From: Massospora cicadina
Taxonomy: Eukaryota > Entomophthoromycota > Entomophthoromycetes > Entomophthorales > Entomophthoraceae
DNA: 64,000 nt
Assembly: GCA_022478985.1 (NCBI GenBank)
Contig: JAKSZP010002662.1
Span: 186,001 to 250,000, forward strand
Direction: 5' to 3'
Shown: positions 11,560 to 23,790 of the stretch, in pieces
How the letters are laid out: each line of letters starts with the position of its first letter
Numbering within the stretch: position 1 is the stretch's first letter
The notes under the pieces: generated by a model
What the model saw: only the letters and a program-made list of their open reading frames with translations
Told to the model about the DNA's origin: nothing
Databases searched by the model: none
Program-made: the position numbers and the translations under genes

Positions 11560-12690
11560 GGCTTCAAAAACTATGTCACTACTTGGGTGGAGCGTGTAAC
11601 TAAAGCTGAAGAGGAGATTGAGCAAGTCAAGAAAGGTAATAATGGCCTCTGCAGGAAGGTTGCCTCCTGAACGTGAAAAGAGTTTAATTAATCAATATTA
11701 CTATTCCAAAAAAATGTTTATGAAGTGGATAGATAACGCTTCCTCCAGGTTAAGGAGGACATGTTGCAAATAATGAGCCATATTGAGGAATTAGAGAATC
11801 ACAAGTGTGATTGCGCTCAACAGGAGGAAAATGAAGCCAATGATTATACATACAAATCTTTGGTAAGGATTATACTTGCATCAAGAAAATGCTTAAATCA
11901 TTTTTTACAATGTCAGAGATGACTCCCAAATCAATTCCTATGGTTAGGTGGGTTTTTGTTCAGTAAACACCTGCCAGTGGAGTAACAGAAGAAGTTTAGA
12001 ATATGCTAAAATGCTACATTTTACTGGGATAATGCACCAGTGTTTTTCACTTTTTTAAAATGACTATTTTCAGATATGGGACTGTCAAAAAGCGAAAACC
12101 ATAATGAACTGTTTAGATACAGATAACTATAATCTGGTGTTGCCCCACTTTAATGGAGACAATTGGCCATTCTCTGAATCAAAGGAAGCGATTATGACTG
12201 AATTTGGAAGCCACATTAGAATGGCCAACCGTAAATAAAAGTTTATGGTTAATCAATTCAGAAAGGACGAGACTTTGGATGCTTTTACTGACAATTTTTA
12301 CCAGGAGTAACAGATATTAGCTGGGGCAAAAGTAATTTCTGATTTCGATGTGTGCATAGCCATGCAAGCAGCGTTTCAGCCATATAGTGACTTGCACCGC
12401 ACTATGTCATTGGCGCTGGTACACCAAACTTTTTCATAGCAGATGATAGATCATCTCAAGATGCTGGGAGCAGCATTTGATGCACCTATAAAATTTTATG
12501 AAAAAATTCTGGCTGATGATGATCAAACTACAATGGAATTAGAAAATGATGTTGAAAATTGCTGGTCACAGAATCAAGCTTTGATGAGCAAGGAAACAGA
12601 TGTTTCAAAATTTATGGATACATTAAATAAGCACTATCAAAAAGTGAAGCGACTAGACAAATTTTCCGTCCAAAGTCTTTGAAGAAACTG
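11560..12690 (+). pseudogene. gag of E2 (decayed)
   Basis: Gag forms the retrotransposon particle. The first part (11560-11830) is a charged coiled-coil-like stretch (WVERVTKAEEEIEQVKK). From about 12100 the frame matches E1 gag block by block: CLDTD..NLVLPH..GD, AIMTEFG, QILAGAKV, then MIDHLKMLGAAFDAP. Several in-frame stops (for example TAA near 12237 and TAG near 12439) break it. No CCHC knuckle, protease or polymerase follows before the 3' region. Confidence 0.65.
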
Positions 12691-13223
12691 AAAGGATATG
12701 TGAATTTGTGCTGCCTCTGTAGGAGGGAGAAACTTCTAAAATTTGGGAAAAAGCCTTTCAGTCTAGATGTTGAACAATCTAGAATTTCAAGAGAACTTGT
12801 TCTGCTGAATATCTGCTTTAAATGAATAAGTATTGGAAGGACTAGCTCAGGTTGGAACTGAGTCCGCCAGAAGTAGTCCCAAGGCACTAGATGAGGTCAA
12901 AAAAGGAGGCAATCATTCCAGAGATTTAGGAGGAAGTCATTCAATCTTATATTAGTCAAACTGTATGAGAGAGGCAAGAAATGCCGAGAATATGATCCAA
13001 TTTAAACGAAATTTGGTAGAACTAATGTTACAAAATCAATCTGTGAGGTAGGGTATCATTTTCAAATCTATCATCCAAATTAATCTGAACATCAAAGATG
13101 GCAAACAATTTCAAAACAGATTATAAAAGATATTAATATTTTAGAAAAAGTGATTTAAGATAAAAAATTAATAAATGTTATAAAGATAAAAAATAGATGG
13201 AAAATAAAAGAAAATCATCTTTG

Positions 13224-13240
13224 AAGAAAAACATATGAAA
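13224..13240. repeat. 5' TSD of SINE S1
   Basis: AAGAAAAACATATGAAA (17 bp) is repeated exactly at 13372-13388. Confidence 0.9.
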
Positions 13241-13371
13241 GGGTGGTTAGCCTGGAAGGTAAAACTGCTTCCACCCTAGTGCAGGTTTTGAGTTCAAAAC
13301 CTGTACTGGCTAGAAAATTCTCGGTGTGGTATATTTGTGCTAAAGTCGACCCACCTTGAATATATATATAT
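13241..13371 (+). mobile_element. S1: tRNA-headed SINE inside E2
   Basis: 131 bp bracketed by an exact 17-bp TSD. The head has an A-box-like TTAGCCTGGAAGG and a B-box-like GAGTTCAAAACC about 40 bp further on, as in RNA polymerase III promoters of tRNA-derived SINEs. A short body leads to a tail, GTCGACCCACCTTGAATA followed by a TA run, which resembles the 3' ends of X and SINE S2 (GGTC.G..CACC). I infer that it was mobilised by the local LINE machinery. It sits between the gag remnant and the 3' LTR of E2, so it is younger than E2. Confidence 0.8.
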
Positions 13372-13388
13372 AAGAAAAACATATGAAA
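13372..13388. repeat. 3' TSD of SINE S1
   Basis: Exact copy of the 17-mer at 13224-13240, directly after the TA tail. Confidence 0.9.
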
Positions 13389-14118
13389 ATAAATAAATAT
13401 ATAAAGGTATTGATGTTTATTATTCTTTTGTTGCCACAGTTAAGAAGATCTAGTGGGGATCCCAACTTACGTTTTTAAGTGGAGAGAAGGGGGATAAACT
13501 ATGATGAGCAATTGATAAAGTTCAGCGGAAGCAGAAAACTATGTTTCTGCCATCAGGATCAGGATGAGCTAAAACTAGATCTTCTGGGAGACTTCTACGA
13601 AGAGTCTCAGCATAATCAGGTTGGCTAAAACTAGATCTGTCATAGAGGCCCTAATAAATAGATAAGACATCTTTAGGAAAGCTAAGGTTGAAACAGTGTA
13701 TGTCATTAGTAGTCTTAGGGCACTAGTAAGGACTCAGCACAGCTGACTTTTAAAATCCTGTGAATGACGAGGAGTTATTAGAACCCATCCTAGGGTTAGT
13801 ACAGTTTGAATGATGAGGAGTCATTTTGAACCCTTTCTGGAGCTGGACAGGTTGACCAGAACTTATTATCAGAAAGAGCAACTGAAATAGTCCTGGCGTG
13901 TCATAATGTTATGGGAACTGCACTCAGGAGAGCCAGCAGCAAGTAAGAAATGAGGAAGAGGGGCTGCATTGCCAAAGAGGGTCATTAGAGCGTTGAGTGC
14001 AGGACATATTGAGCTCCACAGAAGTTGTACTGAAGAATGATAACCATGACCTAAGGCGGCATCCTATCCTCAGCTTCTTACCTTACTCTGGGTAGGTTTA
14101 GTCAAGAAGGGGGACATG

Positions 14119-15967
14119 TTGGAAAATTTGGATATGTCCATATTACCCAGTCAATCAGACTAAACCATAGTAGTCTGCCCATTAGGGGATTAGATCCTCT
14201 AGTGGATGTGGTAGTTATCATTTTTAGTGACAACTATTTCTCAGGGAATTAACCCTAACAAATTTTTAACGATTTGCCAGGTGTTAATCTGACAGATTAT
14301 TAATTTTCATTGGTATTGTCCCTAACAATGTATTTACTTCATGGTTTAAATGTTGGTTTTATTGGGTAATTTAATCATATAAGTCAATTGGAGTTTGTAA
14401 CCAATAGCCTTATGAATCTATGTTTAGTTATTGAAGCATCAACAAAGCTTCTGAAAGTGACTTGTAGTTTAACCTTTTAGGTTTGCGGTCTGCTGTTGAT
14501 GGGTAAACGTACCTTTACATAAGCAGACTGCAAGCCTAACTAGGGTGCTCCACTGAGTTTGATTAAAGAATGTGGAGTTTTTTTCTATTTACCATGAAGA
14601 GGTCGTCAATCTGGTTGGCGGTGCAATCTGACTAGCCAAATGAGGGAAGTCATCATGGGTGCGACTTCAAAGGGTTATTTCAACAGAACCAGCTTTTATT
14701 TCCAAGTGAAGCGCCAACAAAAGGTTTGGACGCTAATCCCCTATAGACGGCCTGTTTTTGTGGTAAATAGAACAAAATTATAATAGCGCACTTGTTTTTA
14801 AATTTTAATACTTTTATGCAATGGTTTTACGAGAGTTTTTTTGGGATAATAGTTTAGTTGAGTGTCCTTAATCTATAGTATTTGTCTATCAAGATCTCTG
14901 TGGACTCTGTGAGAAGAGTGTCAGACATTTACAAGTCTGAGGTATGGAAAAGAGTGGTTTTGAGGTGAGTGAAGACCAAATCGGCCAAAATACCTTGGTT
15001 GATTCTCGGTGGAACCCTATTAACGGGGTAACACTTTTAATACTAATATTAATAAAACTCGAGCAAATATCATGAGTCCAACTGATTGGATTGTGCCAAC
15101 TATGCAGCGAATTCAGGGGAGTCCCTTGGAGGCTCTTTCCCTGGCCACCGTCAGTTTAGTTTACATCCCCTTATGATGACCAGCCTCTTTTATAGGGTTG
15201 GTGGGGGCTCCTCAGCGCGAAAAGATTTTCCCCTTTCTGATTGAGTCCAATTAATTAAATACCTTCCAAATGGTTTTGTTTTTCCAACGGTTACATCCCT
15301 GCTGGCCCTCACATTAAAGTGATGCGAGTCTCAAACTAACTGATAGGCCGCTTTTGAATATTTCCTAATTCAGACAGCACCAATCAATCTGAACTCGAGG
15401 CATGAATAGTCTAAATTACAATTATCTGTGAGTCTTGAACTAACTGATAGGCCACTTTTAAATCTTTCCTAATTTGGACAGCACCAAGAAATCCAAGCCT
15501 AAACTATGAATCATTTAATTATCACTATCACACTATTACTGAGCTTTAGCTTTTTTCTGGGGCACCTAATAAAAGAACAAAAACATATAAAACTATTTAT
15601 TTTATTAAGGTGCCTGTTTATATTATTTTATTTTTGATAAGTGGTAAGAACAGCTCCTGCAATATTGTTGGATTTGAGGTGATACTGCACCAGCGAGCCT
15701 ACAAAAGGGCCAAAAATCCAACAAAGAGAAAGAGGACAGGAGGAGAATTAAATTTCTTGAGATAACTTCAATAGTTAGAAGGGTAAGCACCTGTTTTAAC
15801 ATTGGGCTTAATAATAAAAGATTTCAATGAGAGCTCAACTAGAGTAATAGTCTTCATACTATTACTATCTATCAAATTAGATTAATATCAATAATTCAAT
15901 CAACGCACACATCAACAACCTGTTCAGTTAACTGGAGAGCAAAAGTGATCCACCGTGCGTTTATTTT
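14119..15967 (+). repeat. 3' LTR of E2 (enlarged)
   Basis: Begins TGTTGG after a purine tract and runs to the GTTTATTT before TTGGTACTTG. It is about 1.85 kb, against about 1.18 kb in E1 and E3, because of extra sequence around 14.8-15.9 kb that includes a tandem duplication. Confidence 0.5.
15324..15535. repeat. Tandem duplication, period about 104 bp
   Basis: Two adjacent copies of a unit running GAGTCT..AACTAACTGATAGGCC.CTTTT through CCTAATT..GACAGCACCAA. The copies differ at scattered positions. The unit lies in the part of the E2 3' LTR that is absent from its 5' LTR. Confidence 0.7.
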
Positions 15968-16009
15968 TGGTACTTGTTAAGAATGACCAGCACTTAAAAG
16001 TTAACAACA

Positions 16010-16297
16010 AACTATTGTGGGCTATAATGGGGACCATGGTGTAGGGACTCTTTTTTTAAAGTCTTCACATAGTTGCTTGATTTTCTTTTTATGAAAACCT
16101 GATAATTTTGGGACTTAGTGTCTTTGGCTGAGGGCAGATAGGGAAAGGCCATGTGGAAATCAGGGGAGGCAGCGGCTATTCATCTCTAATACAGTTATGC
16201 CCTAGGTCAGAGACTAGGGCGAGGCGCGGGAATTTTCATTAGAACCCTCCTTCATCCTGAAAGGATGCAAACTCTATTCAACTTATTATCTGGCACA
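16010..16297 (-). repeat. Left LTR-like repeat of C, second part
   Basis: Matches 27645-27930 (shared blocks ATGGGGACCATG, TATGCCCTAGGT, ATGCAAAC). Similarity ends at CTGGCACA here and CTGGCTCA there, which would be the minus-strand TG start of the repeat. Confidence 0.6.
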
Positions 16298-16758
16298 GAG
16301 ATCTTACATTACCTTACCTTGATAGACATCTATTACCTCCTTCTGGGACCTTTTTAGGGTCATAATCCTTGTGAGGGTATTAAATTATATGGCACATAGG
16401 GTGTTGGACTTAGGTGGGGCAGGCACAGGTGCATTTAATTTCTTATTGTGAAATTCCTCAGTGGCTCCCAACAGTTGATACAGCACATAATGGGACCCAT
16501 ATTTTCTCCTAAGTGGGGATCTCTTCCGTGACATCAGGTATTGAACATAACGTTTAACCCACATTAAGTGATAAAGTCTTTTCTACCTTAAATTGTAGGG
16601 CTCCCTCTACCATGATGGTCTCAACTTCTGCTGGTTTCTTGCCCTTAAAAGGAGAGGACGAGGAAGAATAAAAAAGACGTGAATTACCTAAAGATGTGCA
16701 ATTACAGGTGAAAACCTTCTTATTTAAAACCTTGGTAATATGTAATTGTCTTGACCTC
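16298..16758 (-). other. 3' internal end of element C (downstream of integrase)
   Basis: Minus-strand sequence between the LINE insertion and the left repeat of C. An open frame of 68 codons (16554-16760) is Lys/Ser-rich and includes AEVETI followed by FKVEK. This could be a remnant of a C-terminal chromodomain-like segment, but the match is too weak to assert. Confidence 0.35.
16748..16758. repeat. TSD of LINE L (left copy)
   Basis: GTCTTGACCTC is repeated exactly at 23058-23068. The copies flank the LINE and fall at corresponding points in the reading frame of the interrupted element C. Confidence 0.75.
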
Positions 16759-16899
16759 ATTTTTTATCTAACTGAGGCAAGCTGACCAGGGGACAGACAA
16801 TACCGATATATGTAATGGGATAGGGGAAGGTGAAGTATAGCGAGATTTAGGCACCCCAGAGTAGACGAGCTACCCCTATTGCCAGCTGGTACCACCAGG

Positions 16900-19800
16900 T
16901 ATAGGGAGGTTGGATGCCCTACTCTGAGATGGTTTCCCATATTATGGAGCAGATGTGAAGGAAGGGGTCTATATTCAGAGAACAGATGGAACCATGTTCC
17001 AACCAGTTGTTGTTACTTTGGCCTCATATATCCATATAGCCAGGTTTTTAGTTGTTCCAGTAAGTGTAAGTAAAATATTCTTATTGTCCCATGGATGGTC
17101 AGCATAGTTCCCTTGAAGGCATCCAGTGCTACGTTGTGGATTGTTACAGTGCAATGGCAACTATCAGGGAGCGGAGTGTGGGAGGTATTGGGGATTCAAG
17201 TTGGTATGCAAGGAGGCTTCTGGAGATTGATAGCTCCTGATCATTGTGAGTTCTTAACAGAAGCGCACCTTCCTGCCATATGGCTCAGATGGAGGGCATG
17301 CTTCAAGGTGGTGGTGTAGGGTGCCATCCCCTCCACACACTGCTCATGTTGCATGAAGAGAGCTTGATCATTCTGCTAACCTGTATGTTCTTCTGAGGCA
17401 GCTCCAGGTGTTAACTCTTACCCTTGGCTGGAGGAAAGATGATGTGTCATCCTCCATATTGCCTTCTGTGTTGTGAAGTCATAGGGGATGTCTAATGCAT
17501 CCAGGTAGTTAATTCTAGCAATATATGAATATACGTCGTGTGTGCCCCTCTGGGGAAGATCATCTGTTTTCTTATCGTGAAGTGAGCTTTGGGCCTTCCC
17601 CTTCCATGACTAGTGCCTGTGAGGTTGAAAGTCCATCCTATGTGCCAAATGATGTGGAGGAAGCGTTTGAAGTGAGGGGTTTATCATGTGGGCCCACTGC
17701 ATTGGAGTGGTTTGCAAGGTAAGTGAGCAGGCTGGATGGGTTGTATGGGGTGGAGAATTTTGAGCGCCTGCGCAAAGGTGGCCCTCGCAACTCTAGACTA
17801 GTGTTGTTGTGCGAGGTCTGGAACTAGGATTCCTTTATATATGTACCCAATATGCAGTTGGAGTGGGTCCTAAAGTTTAGGCCCATGCCTCCTCTGGAGC
17901 ATGGGCCAAAGAATGTTTCCACCCATACAGGTGGCCGGGACCCAGGCCACAGCCATCCCTGGATAAGTGCGTGGAATGAGGATATGAATGTAGGTGAGAA
18001 GGAGATTAAATTGGTGGGGAACCACAGCATGGAGAGGATGAGTGAGTTGGCAAAAGATACTCGCCCCATTAGTCTTAGGGATCTTCCCTTAAGTGAGGCG
18101 ACGCAGTTGGACATCCACTGTAGTAGGTTGTTCTCAATTGTCTCATTTGGTTACCCCACAGTTTCCAGCCATACCCAAGGCGGCGGACAGGGTTGTTTGA
18201 AGGAGTAGATGCAACGGGTAGGATGAGTGGGTTGTTCCTTCATGGGGGGGCTGTGGAGTTTAAGAGTTGTGGCCATTTGTTAGTGTTGTTAGAATCTGAG
18301 GATCGCTTGCTTGATAATTAGATTCCTGCACGCTTATTTGGGACAAAGTTTGGCTGAATGATCCTTGATTTTGCCAGTGGCTTACGGTATTTGGACTATT
18401 TGGAAACTCATTAGGTATAAAAAAATAACCTCAACTCTTCTGGACAATTTTGGGCTTAATTTTCACTTTACAATTGGGAACTTCTTCTGAGGCAGTAATA
18501 GTTACAAGCTGGGGATTTGGCACTTCCAGCTTGTCTCACTTCTCCAAAGAAAATATTTTGATTAAAAAACTAAGAAAGAGATAAAATAAAATCTCTATTA
18601 GAGAATATTTTTGATAATGATCATTAGGCCAGGCGCCGGTATTTATACCTCTAGGGCATCTCCTAGCCACATTCGAGCATACAATTCTAACAGATTATTT
18701 TCCACCTTATTTTGTCCCTTGAACTGATATAGTTGAGACCTAATTCAAGGTTTATTAGTGGCAAAATACTCTCAAAATTTGGAGATTTCAGGGAAAAAAT
18801 TTACAATAACAATGTGCAGAATTATCCTAGGATACTCTTGATTTGAGTTTTGTCATACTGCTGATGAAATACATTTTCTGTGAAATTTCTGCGTTGATTG
18901 AAGTAGATGAAGTACCCCTAATTGGGACTTCAGCAGGCTTCTCTCAATAGCCCTAGGTTTTCCATTTTGGGCAGTCCATGTTCAAGTGCTATCATGCCAA
19001 TTTATGAAGATTGACATACAAATTTCAGCCTAGAGCGGGAAATTGATTACGTTTTAACCTTTATCTGTTCATAAGACTTTTAGACGTTATCTTCAGGTTG
19101 ACCCCAAATAGCTTCTTATGTTGGATATTAATATTGGCTCCAAGTAATTGGGACTAATTGCCAAGTTTTGTGTGCGACAATTGGCCTGAATCTATGAGCA
19201 TATTTGGCCTGAGCTTTCAATAGAATATTTGGATGTTTTTGACATTGGTATAATCAGCCCAAGCCGTGTAATTGCAGTAGGCTTTATTGTATGAATTTAG
19301 AGTATTAGATCGAGTAACGTAAATATAATCATCTTGATCTGTTGGTTGTCAAAAGATTTATTTTTGGGTCAACCACAAGAATCTGAAATGTGTAATTGCC
19401 TAGGAGGATTATTTCTGTTTTTTTTTGTTAAATGATGCGTTGCTCATAATGAAATATTTCTCCAGGGTGCGTTACAGCTGTTGGACATCATTATTGTTAG
19501 CCATGCCTGTCATGCAATCATCTTTAAAGGCTAGTATCTTAACTGTTGGTTGGCCATGTGCAGTTATGCCCATGAGGCGTGAGTCAGCGACGCAAAAGAG
19601 TGGATCAATACTGAAGTTATACAGTAGTGGGGTGAGTAGCCCCTCTTTTTTAGCCCTCTGTGAGGTGTGATCTTATTTCTTAGAAAGCCAGGGCCTCATA
19701 CAGCTATGGATGTGGATTCTGTAAGGAGCATCGCCCAATTTATTAATTTGGGTGGGAGTTTAAAGGCGCTTAGGTTTTTTTCAGGTATGACTAACTAATG

Positions 19801-21870
19801 CGAACATATGCCTTCTCCTGGTCTAGGAATACCAGGGCTCAGTTGCTTTGGACTAGCATATGTTGGTGATGGAGTGTATATTGGTCCATATTGAACGGAT
19901 TGGTGTAAACCCAAAGTGATTGGTCTACAGGAATTTGGAGCTATTGTGCCTAATCTGGTGGCTGAACTTTTTTGATATTTTTGTATCAGTGTTAGAGAGT
20001 GCAATTGGGTGTCAGTTGGGCAGGTCCATTTTGTCACCCTTTTTGAACAGGTTAAGAAATAGGAGTCCTGGCCACCAGCTAGGAGGCGTGTCTCAAGCAG
20101 GCACTGGTTCATTGATGCAAAGTGAGAGGGCGATTTTCTTGAAGTATTTTATGTTAAATATGTAGGGAATCCCATCAGGCCCTGGTCATTTCCTACGTGG
20201 TGCACCGCAGACTGTGTCCCAGAGCTCCTCTTATGTGATTAGGTCTAGGAGTTTATAGTCTGGCGGTGTACTTTATATTCCAGTGGTGTGTATAAAATCC
20301 TTAATTTTTGGGGGTTGGTTGGGGTGTCGTGGTATAGATTGGTGTAGAAGCGGTGTACTTATACCTTTACAATTGCTGGGTTGTTTTTATGGTGCTGTGA
20401 TCTTTGAAAATCTGTCTGCACGCAGGCTGGTTGCTGTAGGAGTGAAATTGGCAGAAGAAGTATTTCAAGCAAATTTTCTTCTATGAACATATCTTTCTCA
20501 AAACTTTGATTCGCTACTGATGTTTGAAGATGAGGGCGTTTAGGCAGGCGGATATTTCCGCCCATTTACGCCCTCAGTTGGGATTGTAGCTAGACTTCAG
20601 GGTGTTAATCTCAAGGTAGTCCAGTTCTGCCAAGGTGCGCTGATTGTGGCTATGTCAGCTTGCAATTACACAAGCCAAGATGTGAGCTTTAATTATTAGT
20701 TTGACTTTAAAATTTGCCCATGTTTTATTAGGGTATAATACAATTGTGGTTACAAATTTTGGATTTGTGGCCTCATATTCGACCCAGTTGGATATTTTGG
20801 GCAATTTTGTATATTCTGGGTGTAACTTCCTCCAGGTCGACGCCTGTGCAGGAGCCCAGGTTAGCAAACGCTCTATCAAAACGACTTGGTGGTTAAAGAA
20901 GTTGGTCTTTTTTTTGAGAAAATGGAGATGTTTGAGCGGTGGATTTTTGAGGCGAGGATAAAGTGAATGTGGCTCATTGAGATGAACGTTCCCTCACATA
21001 TGTTGGGGCTTGTCATGTGGTGGTGGAGTGGTTTTTGGTGGAGGGTATTGTGTAGGCCAAGGGATGCCTTCATTCATGGAATTCAATGTGCCCTGGGGGT
21101 ATTCCCTGGGGTTAGGCAATTATCCATGTTGAGGTTAGCCCAGCAGTTGAAGTCGCCCAACAGGTTGGTAACTGGTGGGAGGGTAAGTGTTGGTATGATT
21201 TTGAGGAAATGTTCCCTCTCAGCTACAGTGCACAGTGCGTAGATGCATGCTATCAAGATTGTATCCTCTTGGAATGTGATTGTTGCTACTAGGACGCGGC
21301 TGTACAGATAATAAGAAAAGTTACTGATTTTTAGTTTTTTGATATTGTGGATGACTACCCCAAATTGAAAATCCATACCAAATTGGGATGATGAGACCCT
21401 GGAAGACCAGGATCCCTCTTCCACCTGTAGACAGTTGGTTTCTTGTATGGCCAATATATCTACAAAGGTTTTTCACAGGAAGTCCAGCTTTTTGGTTTAG
21501 GACGATTGAGCACTGTCTCATATGATGTTTAATGTCCTTATTGACACTGAGGTGCCCGCGGCGCCTCAAGAGCAGTTGGGATGGCCTTCTGGCCAGATTT
21601 CAGCGCACTATTTCTGAAAATTGGTCCATGTCATTGGGCCTGTCCAATCTGTGTGGTTGTCCAATCCCTTACCTTGTGCCAAATTTTGTGCAGGTCTTTC
21701 CATCATTAGGGTTTGAGTCAGTCTCTCCCGCTTGTGACCCATGGTGGTTCAGTGCGGTGTGCTGGTTATTTTCTGTTTGTGGTATTCAAATTTGTGGCTG
21801 TGGTTCCCACATTTTCGCCAATAGTGGAGCTGAATTGGTCTGTTAAATTTGCTTGATTGATACCACTTGT
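16900..21870 (-). pseudogene. ORF2 of LINE L: endonuclease and reverse transcriptase
   Basis: ORF2 nicks target DNA and reverse-transcribes element RNA. The endonuclease lies at about 21.08-21.5 kb, with AIQET (catalytic Glu region) and LLGDFN. The RT active-site box reads AFKDDC at about 19515-19531, so the canonical F/Y-A-D-D has Lys for Ala, followed by the expected VQQL..TLEKY block. The thumb/C-terminal signature GR.SFANSLI and WLWPGSRPPVW..GGMGL lies at 17824-18114. The region is cut by many frameshifts and stops. The segment below about 17.3 kb has no recognisable domain. Confidence 0.75.
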
Positions 21871-21874
21871 TGAT

Positions 21875-22982
21875 TCAGTCAATTTTTTGAAAAACTTTTT
21901 CATCTTGGGTATTCTGCTCTGATTGGTTGGCTTGGTTAATTCCCTCTATGTCCTCCTGAATTTGGCTGGTGGTGATAGAGTAGGCCGCAAGTGATGTAGC
22001 CTTGGCTGCTGCCCGTTTGTGGGCCTTCTGTGCCATTCTGCGCACTTTGGGTGATATTGGGTCTATGAGAATGTATTGCCCATCCTCACCCCAGAGGAAG
22101 GCGTGGTTGGTGTTGATTATTTTGGTGAAGTCTTTGCTAGCTTTGTCCATGGTGTTGTTGCAGATGTATGGGGCCATTATGCCCTCCTTCACAGGGCATG
22201 CGTGCACCTTGTGCCCCAATGTGCTGCAGTGGTTGCAGACAGGCAGTTCCCTTTCCAGTGTGAAGCGGAATACCTTTGACACTCCCCCATCTTGGATAAA
22301 AACATCGCTGTGTGCGGAATTTTTGTGATGTCCTTGGATACCGCAGATAGTGTGCTGATCATAGCTATTGCCTTACCTATGCACAGGTTCAGAATCAGCT
22401 GAAACCACTTTAGTTTAAATTGTTTGAATTCTCTGTAAATGGCAAATCCATCTTGGAGCTCTTCCTCGATCACATTATGGTGAAGGTTGGTAGGGAGCAA
22501 GTCAAAGGAGATGAACAAAGTGTTCAATTTGTTCCTTCTGATGCACACGTTGAGCATAATTTGTTTGCCCTTGGGGATGTCAATTTTGATGCAGATTTTT
22601 GCAGCGGCATCTGAATCTTCTTCAGTTTTGAAGCCAATGTCAATCCAGCTTCAGTGGTAGTATAGTGGTTATGTACATCATGTGGGGGAAAAGGGAGGCA
22701 TGTACCTCACCCACTTTCTCCCACATAATTGGAGATCCTACCCCTAGGAAGAGTTGGAGCCTCTGCTCTACCTTTGATAAGGATTGGGCATATTGGATTT
22801 CCAAGTACTAGTTTTGTTTATTGGTGAACTCCACAAACCCAGATGGTGTTTTAGATTGTGGTTTCTTGGTGGCATTGGTTCCCGGTCCTCCCATGGCGTT
22901 TATTGCCCTTCAGCGCACCGTTTTGTGCTTTGCCTGATATGACTTTTGCCCAGTATAATTTTGATTTGTTGTTATCGCCCAT
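21875..22982 (-). pseudogene. ORF1 of LINE L (RRM-like plus CCHC)
   Basis: The likely start is the ATG at 22980-22982 (MGDNNKSKLYW), about 75 bp inside the LINE 5' edge. The frame then breaks. An RRM-like segment (GFKTEEDSDAAAK, then FISFDLLPTNLHHNVIEEEL) lies at about 22.36-22.66 kb. A CX2CX4HX4C knuckle (C-NH-C-STLG-H-KVHA-C) is at 22196-22237, and a Lys/Ala-rich C-terminus ends at 21875. The length is about 370 codons. The order of parts matches X1 and X2. Unlike X, the RRM-like region here reads through in one frame without an A-run. Confidence 0.75.
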
Positions 22983-23057
22983 CTTTCCTGTGTGATTATC
23001 AAATTTTGCTGTTCAAATTGAATTATAGTAACTAATGTTATCATTATAAGAAAAATG

Positions 23058-23068
23058 GTCTTGACCTC
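23058..23068. repeat. TSD of LINE L (right copy)
   Basis: GTCTTGACCTC, matching 16748-16758, lies directly outside the LINE 5' end. Confidence 0.75.
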
Positions 23069-23790
23069 TCTTTCAAGATAATTTTCCGGCATGGCACCTT
23101 TTTGTGCAGATTACTAGATTCCACATTTCCAAAAAAAACTTTTATAATAATTGGTTGCCTCACTTCACTTTTTATCTGAAAACCGCTTGGTGTCATTGAT
23201 TGATTTAGTCAGCTGTTCTGGACTTGTCGTTGGACCTTCTTGATTTGGGTGATGTAGTTATCTGCTGCTGGAGTATTACACCGCACATAAGGCACACTGG
23301 TGAAATAATGTCTTGTACTAAATTAGCATGCAAAGTAGACACCCTTGGTGACAAATGGAGAGAGCTACTATACAATATTTGAGCCAAAGAAAGGTCAGCC
23401 GCCCATGTTTCCTAAAAGGTAGCTGCATAACATCAGAGATACTGCTTAAAGGGTTGGTTAGTACACTCCGGTTGGCCATAAAACTGGGGATAATAAGATT
23501 GGGATCTGGATGATTAGTTTTCAATAAATCACATATGGCCTCTAAGAATCGCGAGGTAAACTGAGTTCCCCTGTCATTGATTATTTTCTTGGAGCAACAA
23601 ACAATGCAAATACATGGGCTACAAACAACTGTGATATGTAATTGCTATAGTAGTTGTCAGAGATGAAAAAAATTTCATATTTGGTGTATTAGTCTACAAA
23701 CACCATAATAGCGTCATATCTATGGGAACTTAGGTAACTTATAACGAAATCCACTGAAAGTGATGTCTGCTTGTTGCTTGTTGAAGAGGG
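23069..23790 (-). pseudogene. Integrase of Ty3/gypsy element C
   Basis: The minus-strand frame contains SVDFV (first catalytic Asp kept), YDAIMVFVD, and INDRGTQFT (second Asp kept), followed at the expected distance by a degraded third block in which the catalytic Glu position reads Val. Downstream blocks resemble the usual LPLAEFAYN and QVGD-type C-terminal motifs. Stops interrupt it (for example after FVD). The LINE at 16.76-23.06 kb was inserted into its C-terminal part. Confidence 0.7.

Larger units (their letters stand above)
10690..16005 (+). mobile_element. E2: gag-only Ty3/gypsy element inserted in the left repeat of C
   Basis: A plus-strand LTR element with a 5' LTR (about 10690-11380), PBS-like TTGGTACTCA, decayed gag, a purine tract, and a 3' LTR beginning at 14119 right after AAGAAGGGGGACA. 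The interval between gag and the 3' LTR is too short for pol, and no RT, RNase H or integrase motif is visible. The insertion interrupts a repeat that is uninterrupted at 27.1-27.9 kb (junction near GGTGAACCAC at 10.68 kb and CTATTGTGGGC at 16.01 kb). LTR start, PBS and gag resemble E1 and E3. The exact right edge is uncertain because similarity between the two ends runs about 30 bp past the PBS position. Confidence 0.65.
16759..23057 (-). mobile_element. L: full-length non-LTR retrotransposon (APE-type LINE), inactive
   Basis: A 6.3-kb minus-strand element with an 11-bp TSD, a 5' UTR of about 75 bp, ORF1 with a CCHC knuckle, ORF2 with apurinic-endonuclease and reverse-transcriptase blocks, and a short 3' UTR. 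The 3' UTR reads (minus strand) TGTCTGTCCCCTGGTCAGC, matching the 3' ends of X1 and X2. It sits inside the integrase C-terminal region of element C. Frameshifts and stops in both ORFs make it non-autonomous now. The ORF layout recalls plant and fungal L1-like LINEs more than vertebrate L1, but I do not assign a clade. Confidence 0.8.

Noticed and set aside
15661..15710. TGATACTGCAC similarity to the S2 tail within the E2 3' LTR
   Set aside because: Only 11 bases match and there is no head, TSD or A/AT tail, so it is probably chance.
22650..22690. tRNA-like CAGTGGTAGTATAGTGGTTA on the plus strand
   Set aside because: No B box or cloverleaf follows, and the sequence is explained as antisense of ORF1 of LINE L.
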